Shown: piece by piece, positions 1 through 11,411 of the stretch
Position numbering within the stretch: position 1 is the first letter of the stretch
Layout: every line of letters starts with the position of its first letter
Origin: Limnephilus marmoratus
Lineage: Eukaryota; Arthropoda; Insecta; Trichoptera; Limnephilidae
Direction of reading: 5' to 3'
NCBI GenBank assembly: GCA_917880885.1
Contig: OU862922.1
Span: 23,746,627-23,810,626, forward strand
Length of the DNA stretch: 64,000 bases
Position numbers and translations under genes: made by a program
The notes under the pieces: generated by a model
What the model saw: the letters and a program-made list of their open reading frames with translations, nothing else
Told to the model about the DNA's origin: nothing
The model's database searches: none

Positions 1-215
1 AAGATTAATTTAGGATGAGAAGATTTCTAATATTATATCAGAGAACGAAAATAACTTAGGAAAACGCACGATTGCCAAGTTCGATCGTGAAAAAATAAAA
101 TACGTACAGCGCGTGAGGCAACCGCATGAGAAAACGTAAAATAATATTGTCTTCCAATTACGCTTCGCTAAAATAATCACGTCGAATCTTTCACAATCGT
201 GCATTTTTTAAGCTT

Positions 216-620
216 AAGCGTCGATGACACAGGGCGAGTTTACAAGCTACTATCTGGGAAATTCAAATTCATCGTGTTACTTGCTAACTAGCAATCTGCT
301 AGTTAGCAATTATTGACAATCTACGAAAAAAGTTGAAAGGTCGTCAAGTTTACTCGCTACACGCTTGCTCGTGATTGGTTGATTTATGTTTTTCAAGATG
401 GCTGCCAATTAACAGATGATTTCGACTGTCAAACATCACAGAATTAGTTCACGCAGGCGTCGTTATTCTTGTTACTGGCGCTAGTAGCGACCTCGGTTTC
501 CTACGCTACTAAGCGAGTGGACAGTTTTGTGTGTCATCACGACAATCTCACTCGCCGATTTATCCGCTTTTAAACTTAGTAGATAGTAGCTTGTGAACTC
601 GCCCTGTGTCATCGAGGCTT
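216..620. mobile_element. Non-autonomous TIR element (MITE), copy 1
   Basis: The two ends are near-perfect inverted repeats. The left end reads AGCGTCGATGACACAGGGCG and the reverse complement of the right end reads AGCCTCGATGACACAGGGCG, and similarity continues inward to the motif CAAGCTACTATCT. A second copy lies at 57531-57946, so this is a dispersed family. No open reading frame of note lies inside. An internal palindrome (TTGCTAACTAGCA and its inverse) sits near 270-310. I could not fix the target-site duplication, so the superfamily is open. Confidence 0.75.
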
Positions 621-1239
621 TATTGACGGATTAATGGATTATTTTGACGCCTATTTATGCATTTTTAAAACACATCAAAATTCGGATCTAAAAAGCTTTT
701 TAAAAAGCTTTTTTTCCATCACAACACAAAAAATGCACTTTTAGTTCAATTTAATTTGTAGACACTATAAACAAACCGGGTATATAATTTACAAATTATA
801 AACACGTTGGCGATTAATAAAAAATAAAACACATCGTAAATTGTATTTTTTTCTCGTTTTAAAGTGCATTCATTACGGCACGTCTGCTAAAAGTCTCAAC
901 TGTAGAAATTCTTAAATCAAAGGCGGCAAGAAGAATAGACGTAGGTATCTAATTTATAACGATACTTTAAATAAATAGCAGTTGCGCTTTGTTATTTAGT
1001 TGTTTTTACAAATTAGAAAGAATTAAAGTGACTGCAATTGCGAGAGAGACAATTCGCTTTGTATGCTCAGCCAAAAACTTGACATGAATGCGCAAAAAGA
1101 CGAAGTACCTATAGCTATAGATTATTATCTTAAGTCATTTACTCTCCTATAAATATTATTTTTACTGGAATGGAATAGCAATGGGATTAACACATGTCAT
1201 TAAAAGGATAAATGAATTCTCTATATTTGCCTAGTAAGA
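621..1239. other. AT-rich spacer, nothing recognised
   Basis: There is no coding frame with splice signals, no repeat shared with the rest of the window and no RNA gene that I can see. Confidence 0.5.
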
Positions 1240-2517
1240 CAGCGCCGGATCTGCCATACGTTCAAAAACGTGCAAAAACCTGGCGCCAACTCCGAAGGGG
1301 CGCCGTGATAAAATAAATATTGTATTAAAATTTAGTTATAATATTCCCTGAATCGTTTAAAAATTATCCACAGTACGAAATAATTATTACGCTCTAGCAA
1401 CACTTTCCAAAGAAATAAAATGCGCACGCATCATGTTGGTATCAACGGTTTACGAATTTATAGTCAGTTACAGAATTTTTTTACAAATTCCATATATTTA
1501 GTTTAAACGTAAGATCTATTTTTCCATATATCTTTTACCGTCTTTTACGACGAATGGGTGCGATCCAAATTCAATAACCAATCACAGCGCGGAATTTTTG
1601 TTCTAGTGAATCAAACAAACCGTCTTGCGCCTTTTAAAATGCTGACAATTTTAGTTAGTGTGTCGTCCGTACGCTCGCTATTGTTTTATTTTGTAGAATT
1701 TAAGTCTCTAGGAGAAGGTAGTTAAAGACCATTTCTTATGAAATCTTCAGTAAATTCCACTAACAAAAGCATCGCACGGTTTGCAGGATTTGCAGGTTGC
1801 AACGTGTTGACAGTTTCATCATTGATTTGACATATTATTTGAAGTTCGTTAAATGAATAATTAATATCTATTAGATTTGTTGGATTTGTTATTTTACGGT
1901 GTCAGTGTAAGCGTCTTTCGTAAGCCATATACATACGTCAGTGTTTAGTTTTTGTATGGTGTTTGTTCGCTCAACACAGGGGAAATGCAAGGTACAAATT
2001 TGAGGTTATATCCTTATTAGATTATTAAATTTATAACTAAATTTCTATTGGTTGTTAGAGGTTATAAAAGTACTGTGGATTACAATGAATAGAATAATAA
2101 TTAAAAAAAACTCTTCTAATGGACCTAGTTTAGCGACACCACCCTATATTTTAAATCATGGTACGGGCACGAACAAACAATTCGTTGTGTTATTTTAAAG
2201 CATAACTTGAAAAAAGAGTTTTTCATAAAATAATTAAAATAGCACCATAATTTTATGTTTACCCAATAGATTCAGAGAGTATAGGGCTCCTGGCGATTCT
2301 CTCTTTAAAAAAAACGAGTGTGAGAGCTACTGCCAGGTCACTTGAAAAAGTTACACCCTTTATATATGTCTTAATTTTATTTGATAAATTAGTTTAAAAA
2401 AAAAAAAAAAATTAAAAAATTGGGGTGAACGAATTTTTAATCAAAATAAAAATGTAGGGGGGGGGGCGCCATCGGTACCTACTGCACAGGGCGCCAGATT
2501 TCGTAGATCCGGCCCTG
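1240..2517. mobile_element. hAT-like non-autonomous DNA transposon
   Basis: The left end begins CAGCGCCGGATCT and the right end, reverse complemented, begins CAGGGCCGGATCT. Further inside both ends carry GGCGCC motifs. CAGGGCCGG termini are typical of one group of hAT elements. The seven bases AGTAAGA occur immediately outside both ends (1233-1239 and 2518-2524), close to the 8-bp duplication hAT elements make. The 1.28-kb interior has no transposase frame, so this is a non-autonomous or decayed copy. Confidence 0.7.
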
Positions 2518-2524
2518 AGTAAGA

Positions 2525-3184
2525 ACTAGGAACTGCATAGATGAAAAAAATGATACAACGTTGAATTCTTTTGTGAAACCAAAGCTACGCAAACTTCAGT
2601 CACAATATTACCTACTATTTATTATAATTTCACACTTCTAAACACATGACCTAACACATAACTTCATCTCTTCATATTATAAATCTTATTGTAATTCCTC
2701 CAACTTGTTATCAGGTACCTGGTTTACACTTTTCAATACTACTAACTTACCTACTTATACACCGTAAATCTGAATATATTATACTCGTATGTTACCAGGT
2801 TAATTCGGCAAATCCGAATATAATATATGCTACCAGGTTATTTTTGTTTTTTTTTTTGTTGTGTAATTTTGTAATGTATAATATGAAATAAACCTGTCAA
2901 TTTGTCTGTCCTGGAACGGGAAACTTTCCTAGTTGGACAGGCAAAGCTTCTTAATATGTAATTTGTACTTTCTATTGTATCTATCTATACATCTATAGTA
3001 AATAAAATAAAAATAAATAAATACAAAGTTTCTGATTTTTATCCCAGGCGCGCTAGTGATTAGTTGATAAGCCTTATAAATAATGTACATTTACTCTATT
3101 GAACCCTATTACATCTATTTACATCTATCTATTCAGGGGTAAACATAGTAATTAATAGAAATATTACATAAGACAAAGATTTTC
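2525..3184. other. Intergenic or intronic stretch with a retroelement-like A-rich tail
   Basis: The sequence is AT-rich with no coding frame. The motif TACCAGGTTA occurs twice (about 2793 and 2831). The run of TAAAATAAA units near 3000-3030 resembles the end of a retroposed sequence, but no LINE protein can be read next to it. Confidence 0.35.
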
Positions 3185-3345
3185 TTTAACTCCACACAAG
3201 ATGCCCTGAGGAAAATAATGTCCCTCGGGGCCTATGTCATATGAGGGGAAGCTTTTGTGGGTAAACGCATCCGCCGCCAAGACCGACACAAAACTCACCC
3301 CATGAAGTCGAGCAGCCCTTCTAAATCACCAAACGTAGGGGTGAT
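3185..3345 (-). repeat. Diverged S2 SINE-like copy (fragment)
   Basis: It contains the stem-loop halves CCTGAGGAAAAT and CCCTCGGGGCC, then CTCACCCCATGAA and AAATCACCAAACGTAG, in the order seen in the better S2 copies at 28720-29085 and 40565-41290. The copy has decayed and lacks the head. Confidence 0.6.
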
Positions 3346-4215
3346 CTATCTACCCATCTATCACTCCTACTCTGGATCACTCTAACCAGCTCTTTCAGAA
3401 TCAGACTGTAGTCTACGTAATGATAAAATACACGTAACGCTCTAATTTTGCTGGATTATATTACAGTTCATCGTAAGATAGGTAGACTATGCAAAATTTT
3501 CACGAAATACACGCTGTAGTTAATCGCTGTCCGGAAATCAAACTTTTCCGGGATAAGTCGGATCTCCAGCTACAAAAGGTTTTTATGCACCTAGATTAGA
3601 TGAAATAACAACCATGAAAACAACAACTTCACTCGTTTGTACACAATAATTACAATTTGTTCAAATTGAGTTTTTTTGCCTTTCCCCGAATTTTTAAACC
3701 GATTCTATGACAAAAATAATATTTATGAAGCACTTAAATTTGATAGTATTTTTATTTAAATTTTTTGAATTATTAATTGTTGACGTCATATTATGTTTCT
3801 TTGCGCCCTTGAAGTGATTTTCTCACGAAATAAGTATATAACTAAAAGTGAGATTTAAACAAAACAAGAGGCGGTACCTTTACCCGCCTCCCAAATCGAA
3901 TATATAGCAAAAAGCGTAGCGAAATCAGTTGTCCCTATGTAATTTCTTCGAGAAACTTTTTATGCTGATTTTTTAATGATTTTTGATTTTTGAGATAAAT
4001 TATCTCAAGGTAATATGCATGTGTATGTGTAATATTAAAAGCTCAAAGGTTAGGTAGCGTGATAATTAGTCAATCCGTATTAAAATTCGGATTGGATTTT
4101 TCTGAAAACAAGAACAATATACATTTAAATAATAGAGTCTTATGCTACTTAATAATTAAAAAATTGAAAAAAAAACTAAAACATTGAGAAGGGTCACAAC
4201 GTTTTTGTTTTCCGT
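3346..4215. other. Spacer, nothing recognised
   Basis: AT-rich sequence with no repeat matching elsewhere in the window and no supportable coding frame. Confidence 0.5.
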
Positions 4216-4622
4216 GGTCGATGGAAAACAAAAAGAGCCAAGAGTCCCAACTGCTCCCGTCTGGAGCCAGTGGGACTATGGCATCCCCAATTGAGGTATG
4301 TTGTGAGGCTGGAGGTAGTGGGGAGGGGAAGGAGATAGGGAAGAGGAAAGTGGGGAAGTGCCTGGCTATTCAGATCTGGTCACTAAACACGGCAGAAGCC
4401 ATTTCAAGCAACGTTTCAATTCTGAATGGTGGTCTTACACCAGGGCGATACTGAGAGTATCTTCCACTCTGGAACGTGCCGCAAATATACTATATGTTAT
4501 TTTAAATGAATAAATTATGAAATACACAAATTAATCAAATAAAATTTTTTCGCCACGCCGGGATTCGACCCCGCGACCTTCGGAATGCTAGTCAAGCGCC
4601 TTACCGCTGCACTACGCCGGCC
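4216..4622 (-). mobile_element. tRNA-headed SINE, family S1
   Basis: Read on the minus strand it starts with a tRNA-like head at about 4553-4622. This has a Pol III box A-like GTAGTGCAGCGG and a box B-like GGGTCGAATCCC. An AT-rich joint and a conserved body follow, including CCAGAGTGGAAGATACTCTC and CAGTATCGCCCTGGTGTAAG. The same head-body order occurs at 5737-6150 and 63528-63890. The short frame at 4221-4454 on the opposite strand is an accident of the body sequence. Confidence 0.85.
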
Positions 4623-5074
4623 GTCGAAGCATGTGAGTAGGTGTTTTTGTTAAACACTGCCGCTGCAGCGGCTCAAAAGTGGATTTTTTCACTGCCAAAA
4701 AAATTTATGTTATAAAGCATAGTGAAAAAATATTTAAAAACTCTTTTACATTTTGTTGAAAAAAAAAAGTAAGTAAGTAACTATAATATTATGTGGCACT
4801 TTACGCATTGCATTAAAAAATTATCGGGGTGAACTTGAGAAGCATAATAAAGCATAAAGAGATGTATATATTTTTATGTTTTTGAAAAATACCAAATTAA
4901 CCATTTTTTGACAAATTCTCATCTTCCCTCTTATCGGGTATGCTTATAAAACATTCTGTTTGGACCAATTTCACTAAAAAATAAACGTCTTGTAGTTCCA
5001 TATACAACCATACATGTTTATAGAATTCAACATCATCATATTCTTCCCCTTATCCTATTCGGGTCGGGGACCCA
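4623..5074. other. Spacer, nothing recognised
   Basis: AT-rich, with a short (GTAA)n run near 4770. No gene or dispersed repeat was identified. Confidence 0.45.
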
Positions 5075-5219
5075 CTACATCGACAAGGCTCCCCATGCGT
5101 CCCTGTCTGGTGCTGATCGTTCGGCCTCCGTCCATGGTAGACCCATCCTCTCCTCACACAGTTTCTGGAGTTGCCTCGCCCAACCGTGTCTGGGGCGGCC
5201 CACTAGACGTCTACCCACT
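5075..5219 (-). pseudogene. C-terminal fragment of an RTE-type LINE reverse transcriptase
   Basis: The minus strand reads about 48 codons containing VGRPRHGWARQLQK and ending RSAPDRDAWGALSM before a stop. The GRPR..W motif followed by a short helical tail ending in D-R-x-x-W is the usual C-terminus of RTE-like non-LTR retrotransposon polymerases. Everything upstream (endonuclease and RT domains) is missing, so this is a 5'-truncated dead copy. A shorter related piece lies at 11412-11475. Confidence 0.75.
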
Positions 5220-5439
5220 GGAATCGGACTCAGTATTTTTATAGAACTCAATGCATGAAATGTCAGATATGGCTATATCTATGTATACTAACTTTACTGC
5301 ATGCTATGTCATATTGGCCTCAAGAAAACTCATTTATGATTTGGTAACGATTTTAAAAATAATCAACATATTTTCATATATTTGTCTATCAATATTCAGT
5401 GTTCAAATATCGTGTTCAGTGTTCAGTGCTCAAAACGTC

Positions 5440-5615
5440 TTTAGCAGCGTTGTGATTTGAAACTCGATGAAACGAAAAATAGTAACAATAAAAAGAGATA
5501 ACACATACATCCATAGGATTTAGCCTGCGAGAGAATGAGATAGAATAATCGGTCTCCTCTTTGTGCCTTGAAGGTTTCACTTCTACCGCGTGTGAACTGG
5601 ACACAACTTTTTTTT
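5440..5615. repeat. Dispersed repeat, copy 1
   Basis: It shares GAAACTCGATGAAACGAAAA, AGCCTGCGAGAGA, ATCGGTCTCCTCTTTGTGC and GTTTCACTTC with 59625-59815 in the same order. The last part also appears at about 5.57 and 55.74 kb next to CTACCGCGTGT. No coding content; type unknown. Confidence 0.6.
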
Positions 5616-5736
5616 ATACCAACGGTTAACGGAATTTCTCGTTCCAGTAGCGTAGTTGCAATTACCAATAATATCACTGTATGCAGCGAGACGACAAATA
5701 ACCAGGAAAAGATATTTTTTAAACTTACTTGACGAC

Positions 5737-6150
5737 CTCCGTAGTCCAGTGGCTAAGACTCTTGACTCACATTCCGGAGGTCGCGGGTTCGAACCCGGCA
5801 TGCGCAAATAAATTTTATTTGATTAATTTGTGTTATTTCACAATTAATTAATTTAAAATAATATATAGTATATTTGCGGCATGTTCCAGAGTGGAAGATA
5901 CTATTAGTATCGCCCTGGTGTAAGACCACCATTCAGAATTGAAACGTTGCTTGAAAATGGCTTTATCCGTGTTTAGTGACCAGATCTGAATAGCCAGGTA
6001 CTTCCCAACCTTCCTCTTCCCCACCTCCTTCCCATCCCCACTACCTTCAGCCTCACAACATACCCCAATTGGGGATGCCATAGTCTCACTGGCTCAAGAC
6101 GGGAGCAGTTGAGATTCTTGTGCGGTATTCACTGTAAAAAAAAAAAAAAA
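5737..6150 (+). mobile_element. tRNA-headed SINE, family S1, with poly(A) tail
   Basis: The tRNA-like head (about 5737-5808) carries GTAGTCCAGTGGCTAAG as box A region and GGTTCGAACCC as box B. The AT-rich joint and body follow, with CCAGAGTGGAAGATACT and AATTGGGGATGCCATAGTCT, and the copy ends in about 15 A residues at 6136-6150. This is the most complete S1 copy here. Transcription would be by RNA polymerase III from the head; mobilisation would need a LINE in trans. Confidence 0.88.
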
Positions 6151-6840
6151 GGCCTTAATATGGCCCGTACGGGGTTAATATAAACTTTGTATTTCCTGTG
6201 TAGCTTATTGATTACATTCATATGAATCACGTCTGACATCGAAAAAGGAAAAAAAAATCAGTACAAACTGGGTCACTTACTTGTTAAACTCGCTGGCCTG
6301 CTGCCAAGTCCGCTGTTTTGATTTCACCTCCCCACACACATCAAACTACAAATATGTGATTTAATAAGAACAGTTCAAGCGATATCATAAGCACAGGAGG
6401 CGGTAATTATTTTTTAAACTGAAAACCACACTTTGAAGTTATAATTTACGCCACAAGCGAGCGTTATTCTTTCAGCGAGAATCACACCGAAAACAAACAA
6501 TGTATACTTTATCGGTAGTGCTTCATACACAAAACGAAAGTTTTATAATATTATTAATACCTTCAGAACACTGTTTTAACATACCTGATCAACAAATCGA
6601 TACATTTTCCGTTGTCAACAATTCTGATCATTTATTGGGTACTGTTTTTGTAATAATAATAAGTATGTCATATCAAACGCAATGTTTTATGTACAAAACA
6701 CGAAAACTTTAACAGAACTGTCACAAACTTTGACATTTGAAACCAAACTTTTCAGTGTTGCCACAAAGCCACTTTAAAAATCGCCACGTTTTTATTTTTA
6801 ATATTTCAGGTATCTACGCACTGGGTTGATTCTTCTGTCT
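6151..6840. other. Spacer, nothing recognised
   Basis: No coding frame with splice support was found. The frame at 6500-6712 has AT-rich composition like its surroundings and no recognisable motif. Confidence 0.4.
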
Positions 6841-6968
6841 TTATAACATCCATGATTTTTTGAGAAGAGATTTGTGGGTAAATTGGTCAGAGATGCGACG
6901 CGGTCGCTCGGCCTCTATATAACTGGCATCCATACGAATATAACTGGCGTCGCGACGCTGTGGCCGAA
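6841..6968 (-). other. Possible exon (GC-rich island, weak)
   Basis: On the minus strand, an AG acceptor (GCACCGCCAG) is followed by 126 bases open to a TAA stop, when read with one base carried in from an upstream exon. The product contains a small internal repeat (RDASYI / MDASYI) and an Arg-rich stretch. The frame fits the phase-1 donor of the exon at 57070-57226, but that exon is 50 kb away and the acceptor has little polypyrimidine. No domain was recognised. It may equally be a non-coding GC-rich patch. Confidence 0.2.
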
Positions 6969-7229
6969 CTGGCGGTGCCGGACGCGTCAGATATTATGAA
7001 AGTTGTAGGCTTTTATTTGTGGTGACATTTAAACATTCCTCGTTGTGGCTGGGCTCTTTTCGGGATTGGTTTGTGCATTTAGTTGGATTCCTTTGTTTAA
7101 TAAATTAATTATATACATAAAGTACAACTCTTGTAGAAATACAAAGTCTGGGTAAACAAACAGAAAATTAGGACTCAGTTAATATGCACATTTTATTTAA
7201 AAACACTTTGTTTCAGATAACGAGAAATA

Positions 7230-8092
7230 ATAGGCCACTTACATCACATTTTTTAAAAAAATTTTCCGGTTTAGGCAAATATTCTAAGACATTCTGTATT
7301 TTTTTTTAATCGTATTTTTGAAACCCTGGGGATTTTTTGAAAATTTCAATCCGAAAAATCAGACCATTTTTTATAATACGGAAAGACGGGACATAATTTT
7401 ACAGGTGTGAAAAAACGATAATTACATAGCCGAAAATCATTAAAAAAAATATAACGTTTTCCAAGCGAATGGTACGGGAGAATAACGAGGCATACCAAAA
7501 ATATTACATCTCATAAATATTTTTTTCCTTGATCCATCTTATTGATCATACATCATTATAATGCACAGCGTCTGTATTACTAAATTCAATGTAATATACT
7601 TGTACTTGAAAATTGTAATAATAACAAGAATATTATAAAAGTTTATTTTGTTAAAATCAGCACCATAATCATTATACCTCTAAAACACGTACCGACATCA
7701 TCTTCACGTTCTGAAGAGAACCCCGTACATCATTAAATGTACGGGGTTCTCTTCGGAACATCAGTCAAAAAGTGAAACCAAATGATAAGTTCGTAGAGAA
7801 CAAACAATAAATCTAGTGAACGAATTCAAAAATTCGCCTGAAATCAAAGTGATGTCATATAAAAAAATAAATCAGTGTGGAATTTTACAAAATTAATAGG
7901 AACATTTTCGGAGACGGGACATTTTCATGTAGTGACGTTACGAGCCCAAATAATGGATTTATTTATTTAAAAATAAATAAAAAAAACTGTACATTTCTAA
8001 ACAATTTTACTAACATTTTCTTAATCTTAGTAAAAAGTTCTATCCACATGATTTTTTCCAATTCGTTATGAAATCCATACAAGTGGCCTATT
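7230..8092. mobile_element. TIR element, family B, copy 1 (full length)
   Basis: The element starts ATAGGCCACTT and ends AAGTGGCCTAT, an inverted terminal pair. It is matched over its length by 49624-50439 and, without its first 200 bases, by 13863-14519. Shared internal landmarks include GACGGGACATTTTCATGTAG and CCAAAAATATTACAT. There is no transposase frame, so it is non-autonomous. The target duplication is unclear. Confidence 0.78.
7713..7754. repeat. 18-bp perfect hairpin inside family B copy 1
   Basis: GAAGAGAACCCCGTACAT is followed by a six-base loop and its exact inverse. The other two family B copies keep only the right arm region, so the left arm is private to this copy. Confidence 0.85.
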
Positions 8093-8672
8093 ATTTCAGT
8101 AACTGTAAAATAAGGCATTTTAATGGTTACATTTAAAATCATTTGTTGTCTTGGCGACAATTGTTATTGATTCAATTGGTACTAAAAAATTAAATAAAAA
8201 ACTTGTCTAAAATAAATATTTAACAAAGTTTGATTATACATTTGGATCGGCAAATTACAAAATACATTGAAGGCCAAAAATAACGGAAAGCTTTTCGCAG
8301 ATAAAAATAAATGGATATCACATTATTTAGCTAGGAACTATTACATTAATAATCTCACATGGATGGGCACTTTGTGGTCATTTCTCCCAATCAGTTTTGA
8401 TGTTACTTGGTTATTTTGAAATTAATACACTTGGAATTTTCAAATTAAGAACTATAAACAAAATTAACAATTTTCACAACCAAATTTTCTTGAGTTGTTA
8501 CCCATACAAACTTATGTTTCCTCCGTCACATAAAATCGATAAAATGTGAAATTATATCATGCAGATCTTTTTGAATTGACTTTTTAAAAGCCTAAAATTT
8601 ATTAAAAAATACCCTTTTTTCTCTTTGGTTTAGGAAAGATAAAAAAACCGTAAAAAAATTGATGTCACCAAT
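8093..8672. other. Spacer, nothing recognised
   Basis: AT-rich sequence, no repeat or coding signal identified. Confidence 0.45.
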
Positions 8673-9260
8673 ATGCGTAGATCTTTTGACTTTACTAAAT
8701 TAATTATCCGAATGACTTTACTGAAGCGCATAGTGAACGCAAATCGCTGTTATTACCGCCTACAAAACCAAATAAAATCCAGATTGCTGTCCAGAAACAC
8801 CAAGATATTAGTGTTCAAAACACTTATCAGACCAGTACTCACATACGCAGCTGAGACTTGGGTCCTAACCACAGATAATAGAAACAAAGGGTCCTAACTA
8901 AGAGGATTCAGCGAGCACTGGATGTTTTTGAAAGGAAAATTTAAAGGCGTATCTTCGGACCGGTTTCAGAAAATGGATTTTGGCCCAGACGTTAATATAA
9001 TAATGAGCTATATACTCGATCTAAACGTCACAAAATTTATAAAACTGGGAAGACTTCGGTGGCTGGGTCATGCAGAGAGAATGACCGAGCATCAAGACCG
9101 ACTGGGCGAAGGAGCCTGGGAAGACCAAGTTTAAGATGGAGCGACAACGTCCTCAAAGGTATATCCACCTTGGAGATTGTAAACTGGAGAGAGCTGGCAC
9201 AAAACCGTGATGAGTGGAGGAAGACTCTTGAGGAGGCCAAGACCCACCAGGGGTTGTAGA
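8673..9260 (+). pseudogene. 3' part of an RTE-type LINE (frameshifted)
   Basis: The first frame (8673-8897) reads KTLIRPVLTYAAETW, the thumb-region motif common in RTE-like polymerases. The next (to 9134) has LGRLRWLGHAERM. A third frame (9059-9259) continues with LGRPSLRWSDNV and ends in WRKTLEEAKTHQGL plus a stop. GHxxRM followed by GRPxxRW and an R/E-rich tail ending HxGL is the standard C-terminal order of this LINE group. At least two frame changes break it, and the endonuclease and catalytic RT core are absent. The family differs from the 58.4-kb RTE family in its tail. Confidence 0.85.
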
Positions 9261-10121
9261 GCCAAGTGTGATGATGCTGATGAATGACTTTACTACATTA
9301 ATATAAGAAAGAATTTGACCATTTTAATTTATGAAACAATTTCTGCAAAAATAAGCAAGATTTAAGCTTCCTTCGGGCACACTCATATGCCCACACTTAT
9401 ATCGGTTTATCATTACTTCCGTGGATTCATATCGGCTTTTTCCGAGATATTTTGACAGTGTGGTTTAGAGATCCATGACTCGTTATTGAGTTCTCTGCGG
9501 AGTGACCCGTTGGCTGAAGCGCGGTGCGACACGAGGTAATTTATCACCACCTTATAGCTTATAGCTTATAGCCTATAAGTCTGTAGCTAGCTCAGCTGGA
9601 CTAAATCGGGAGAAAACTTCACAGCTGTGGACCGAGTAGCTATTTCCGGTCAAGCTCTGCAACAGCATTCGTCTTCGGAATCCTCATTCACTGATACAAA
9701 TCGACGAAATGATGGTACGAGTAAATCAAATAAAAGTACACTTTAGAACACATCAGTTAGTAAGAAGTGTAGCTACTAACAGGGCATTTCAGAGTAATCA
9801 GACCCTCGAAATATACAGTTTTAGATTGTTTTTAAAGTCAATAAGTATGATTAAAAATATTTAACATTTATATTACGATGATCAGAATCGGAAAAATAAT
9901 ATTTTGCCAGATCCACATGAGACTAGTATTTCAAGCCAGGATAGCAAGTTATTGCTTAAATCTAGCAAGCTCGTAACTCTATACTATACTTTACTATATT
10001 TTACTATTTTTTTATGAGTACTATCACTTTACTTTTAGTTGTTTTTTTTTATTTTTTATTAATGTACATATAATTTCTCAAATCCTACATCTGGTGTTTT
10101 TCAGTTTTCATCATTATTATT
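9261..10121. other. Spacer with a short tandem CTTATAG run
   Basis: Near 9551-9580 the unit CTTATAG is repeated three to four times. The remainder is unremarkable and holds no recognised gene. Confidence 0.4.
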
Positions 10122-10311
10122 GTAACAATTATTATAAGCAATAAATATCAGCCTGAAACACTCATCTACATTGAAAAAATCTTCCGAGAAAAGATACATA
10201 ACGCCAACGGGACTTGAACCCGTGTTCTTTCCTGTAACTTTTCTCGGAAGATTTTTTCAATGTAGATGAGTGTTTCAGGCTGACAATTATTGCTTTTAAT
10301 AATTGTTACCC
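10122..10311. repeat. Inverted repeat enclosing a tRNA-like 3' half
   Basis: A 44-bp perfect inverted repeat (10149-10192 and 10239-10282) is extended outward by about 28 bp of imperfect pairing (GTAACAATTATTA and its inverse). The 46-bp spacer holds, on the minus strand, a box B-like GGGTTCAAGTCCCG at the end of a tRNA-like half. This may be two tail-to-tail retroposed copies or a single foldback. No other copy was seen in the window. Confidence 0.7.
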
Positions 10312-10381
10312 TTTGTGCTCTGCATAAAAATCTTGTCTTAAAACGTTAGTTTATCAATTAAAAATAATAATTATTATTATA

Positions 10382-10748
10382 CAGGGTGTTAAGGGACGCA
10401 CTTGACTTACTTTAACAGTGATTCCTGACATTATTTGGAGTAAAAAATGTAAATGAAATTTTGGTCTCCGGTGACTTTTTTTGACGACTTTTTTTTTCAA
10501 AAATTTTATCTTCAAAATCAAACAAAAAAAAATTCTTTCGCATGTCGTCACTGGTCACTCAGCCGGGTGTCTGACGAACCCCTTACCCCGTCTCCAACTG
10601 TTCAACAACTACCATTATGTTTTTGTAGAAAAAAAAAAAAAAACATCAAAAGTGTCACCGGAGACCAAAATTTCATTTACGTTTTTTACTCCAAATAATG
10701 TCAGGAATCACTGGTTAAAGTAAGTCAAGTACGTCCCTTAACATCCTG
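10382..10748. mobile_element. Foldback element, copy 1 (TA-flanked)
   Basis: It starts CAGGGTGTTAAGGGACG and ends with the inverse CGTCCCTTAACATCCTG. The arms pair for roughly 110 bases or more around a central block containing GGGGTAAGG-like sequence. The flanks carry TA on both sides, as for Tc1/mariner-type insertion. Copies at 15168-15542 and 60734-61104 share arms and centre. Frames printed from the arms on both strands are by-products of the symmetry, not genes. Confidence 0.8.
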
Positions 10749-11411
10749 TATATTTATTTTTTCTACTTTCATTGTTTTTTATCTTATCTTATCTGTATCA
10801 CACAGTATTAGACAGTATATATACACTATGTTTAGATTGTTTATCTAGTTCCTATCTCTGTAATATTAGGCAAAACAAAGTTAATAATTATTGACTTTTT
10901 AATTTTTATTTGGGCATGATATGAACATTTGTTATTGGGTTGTAACCTAATTATTATAATTTATTATTTTCTTTAATGCATGTAATGTTATTAATCTGTA
11001 AATGTTCCTAATAAAATAAAATAAAAGAACTAAGTTTGTTTTTAACCTAAGAAAGCTAGCATCTAACCCTCAGAAAGCTAGCATCTTAAGAGAGTATAGT
11101 TTAATAGGTTTAAGTTAGTAACGCACTCACTCCACCACCAAACTTACTACCCTGGCTCTGTGTTAGCTTCATGTGGTTGGCGAAACTAGTTCGTGATGGG
11201 CTGGTATAGTGTGATTTTCCTTAAAGATGTGTTGTTACTTTAGTCACTGCAATGATACTTGTTTAAAATTATATAGGGTCGTGTAAATCGCCTTCGCTTG
11301 TGCCAAGCCAGAAGAGTAAGCTAGGATAGGACGCCGCCATAATAGTTTGCTATCCTCGTTTCAAACTCTAGCCTCGTGTGGCTTTGGCCAAAATCTTTAA
11401 AATGTCCTTCG
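10749..11411. other. Spacer with a repeated AGAAAGCTAGCATCT motif
   Basis: The motif AGAAAGCTAGCATCT occurs twice 21 bases apart near 11050-11085. An A-rich stretch with AATAAAATAAAATAAA ends at about 11026 and may be an old retroelement tail. No gene was recognised. Confidence 0.4.

Noticed and set aside
4553..4622. tRNA gene on the minus strand (also at 5737-5808)
   Set aside because: Box A and B are present, but the cloverleaf is incomplete and the same SINE body is attached to both. These are SINE heads.
10453..10723. Overlapping frames in the foldback element (also 15218-15470 and 60764-61084)
   Set aside because: The same peptides appear from both arms and strands, as expected from an inverted repeat, and low-complexity Phe/Lys runs dominate.
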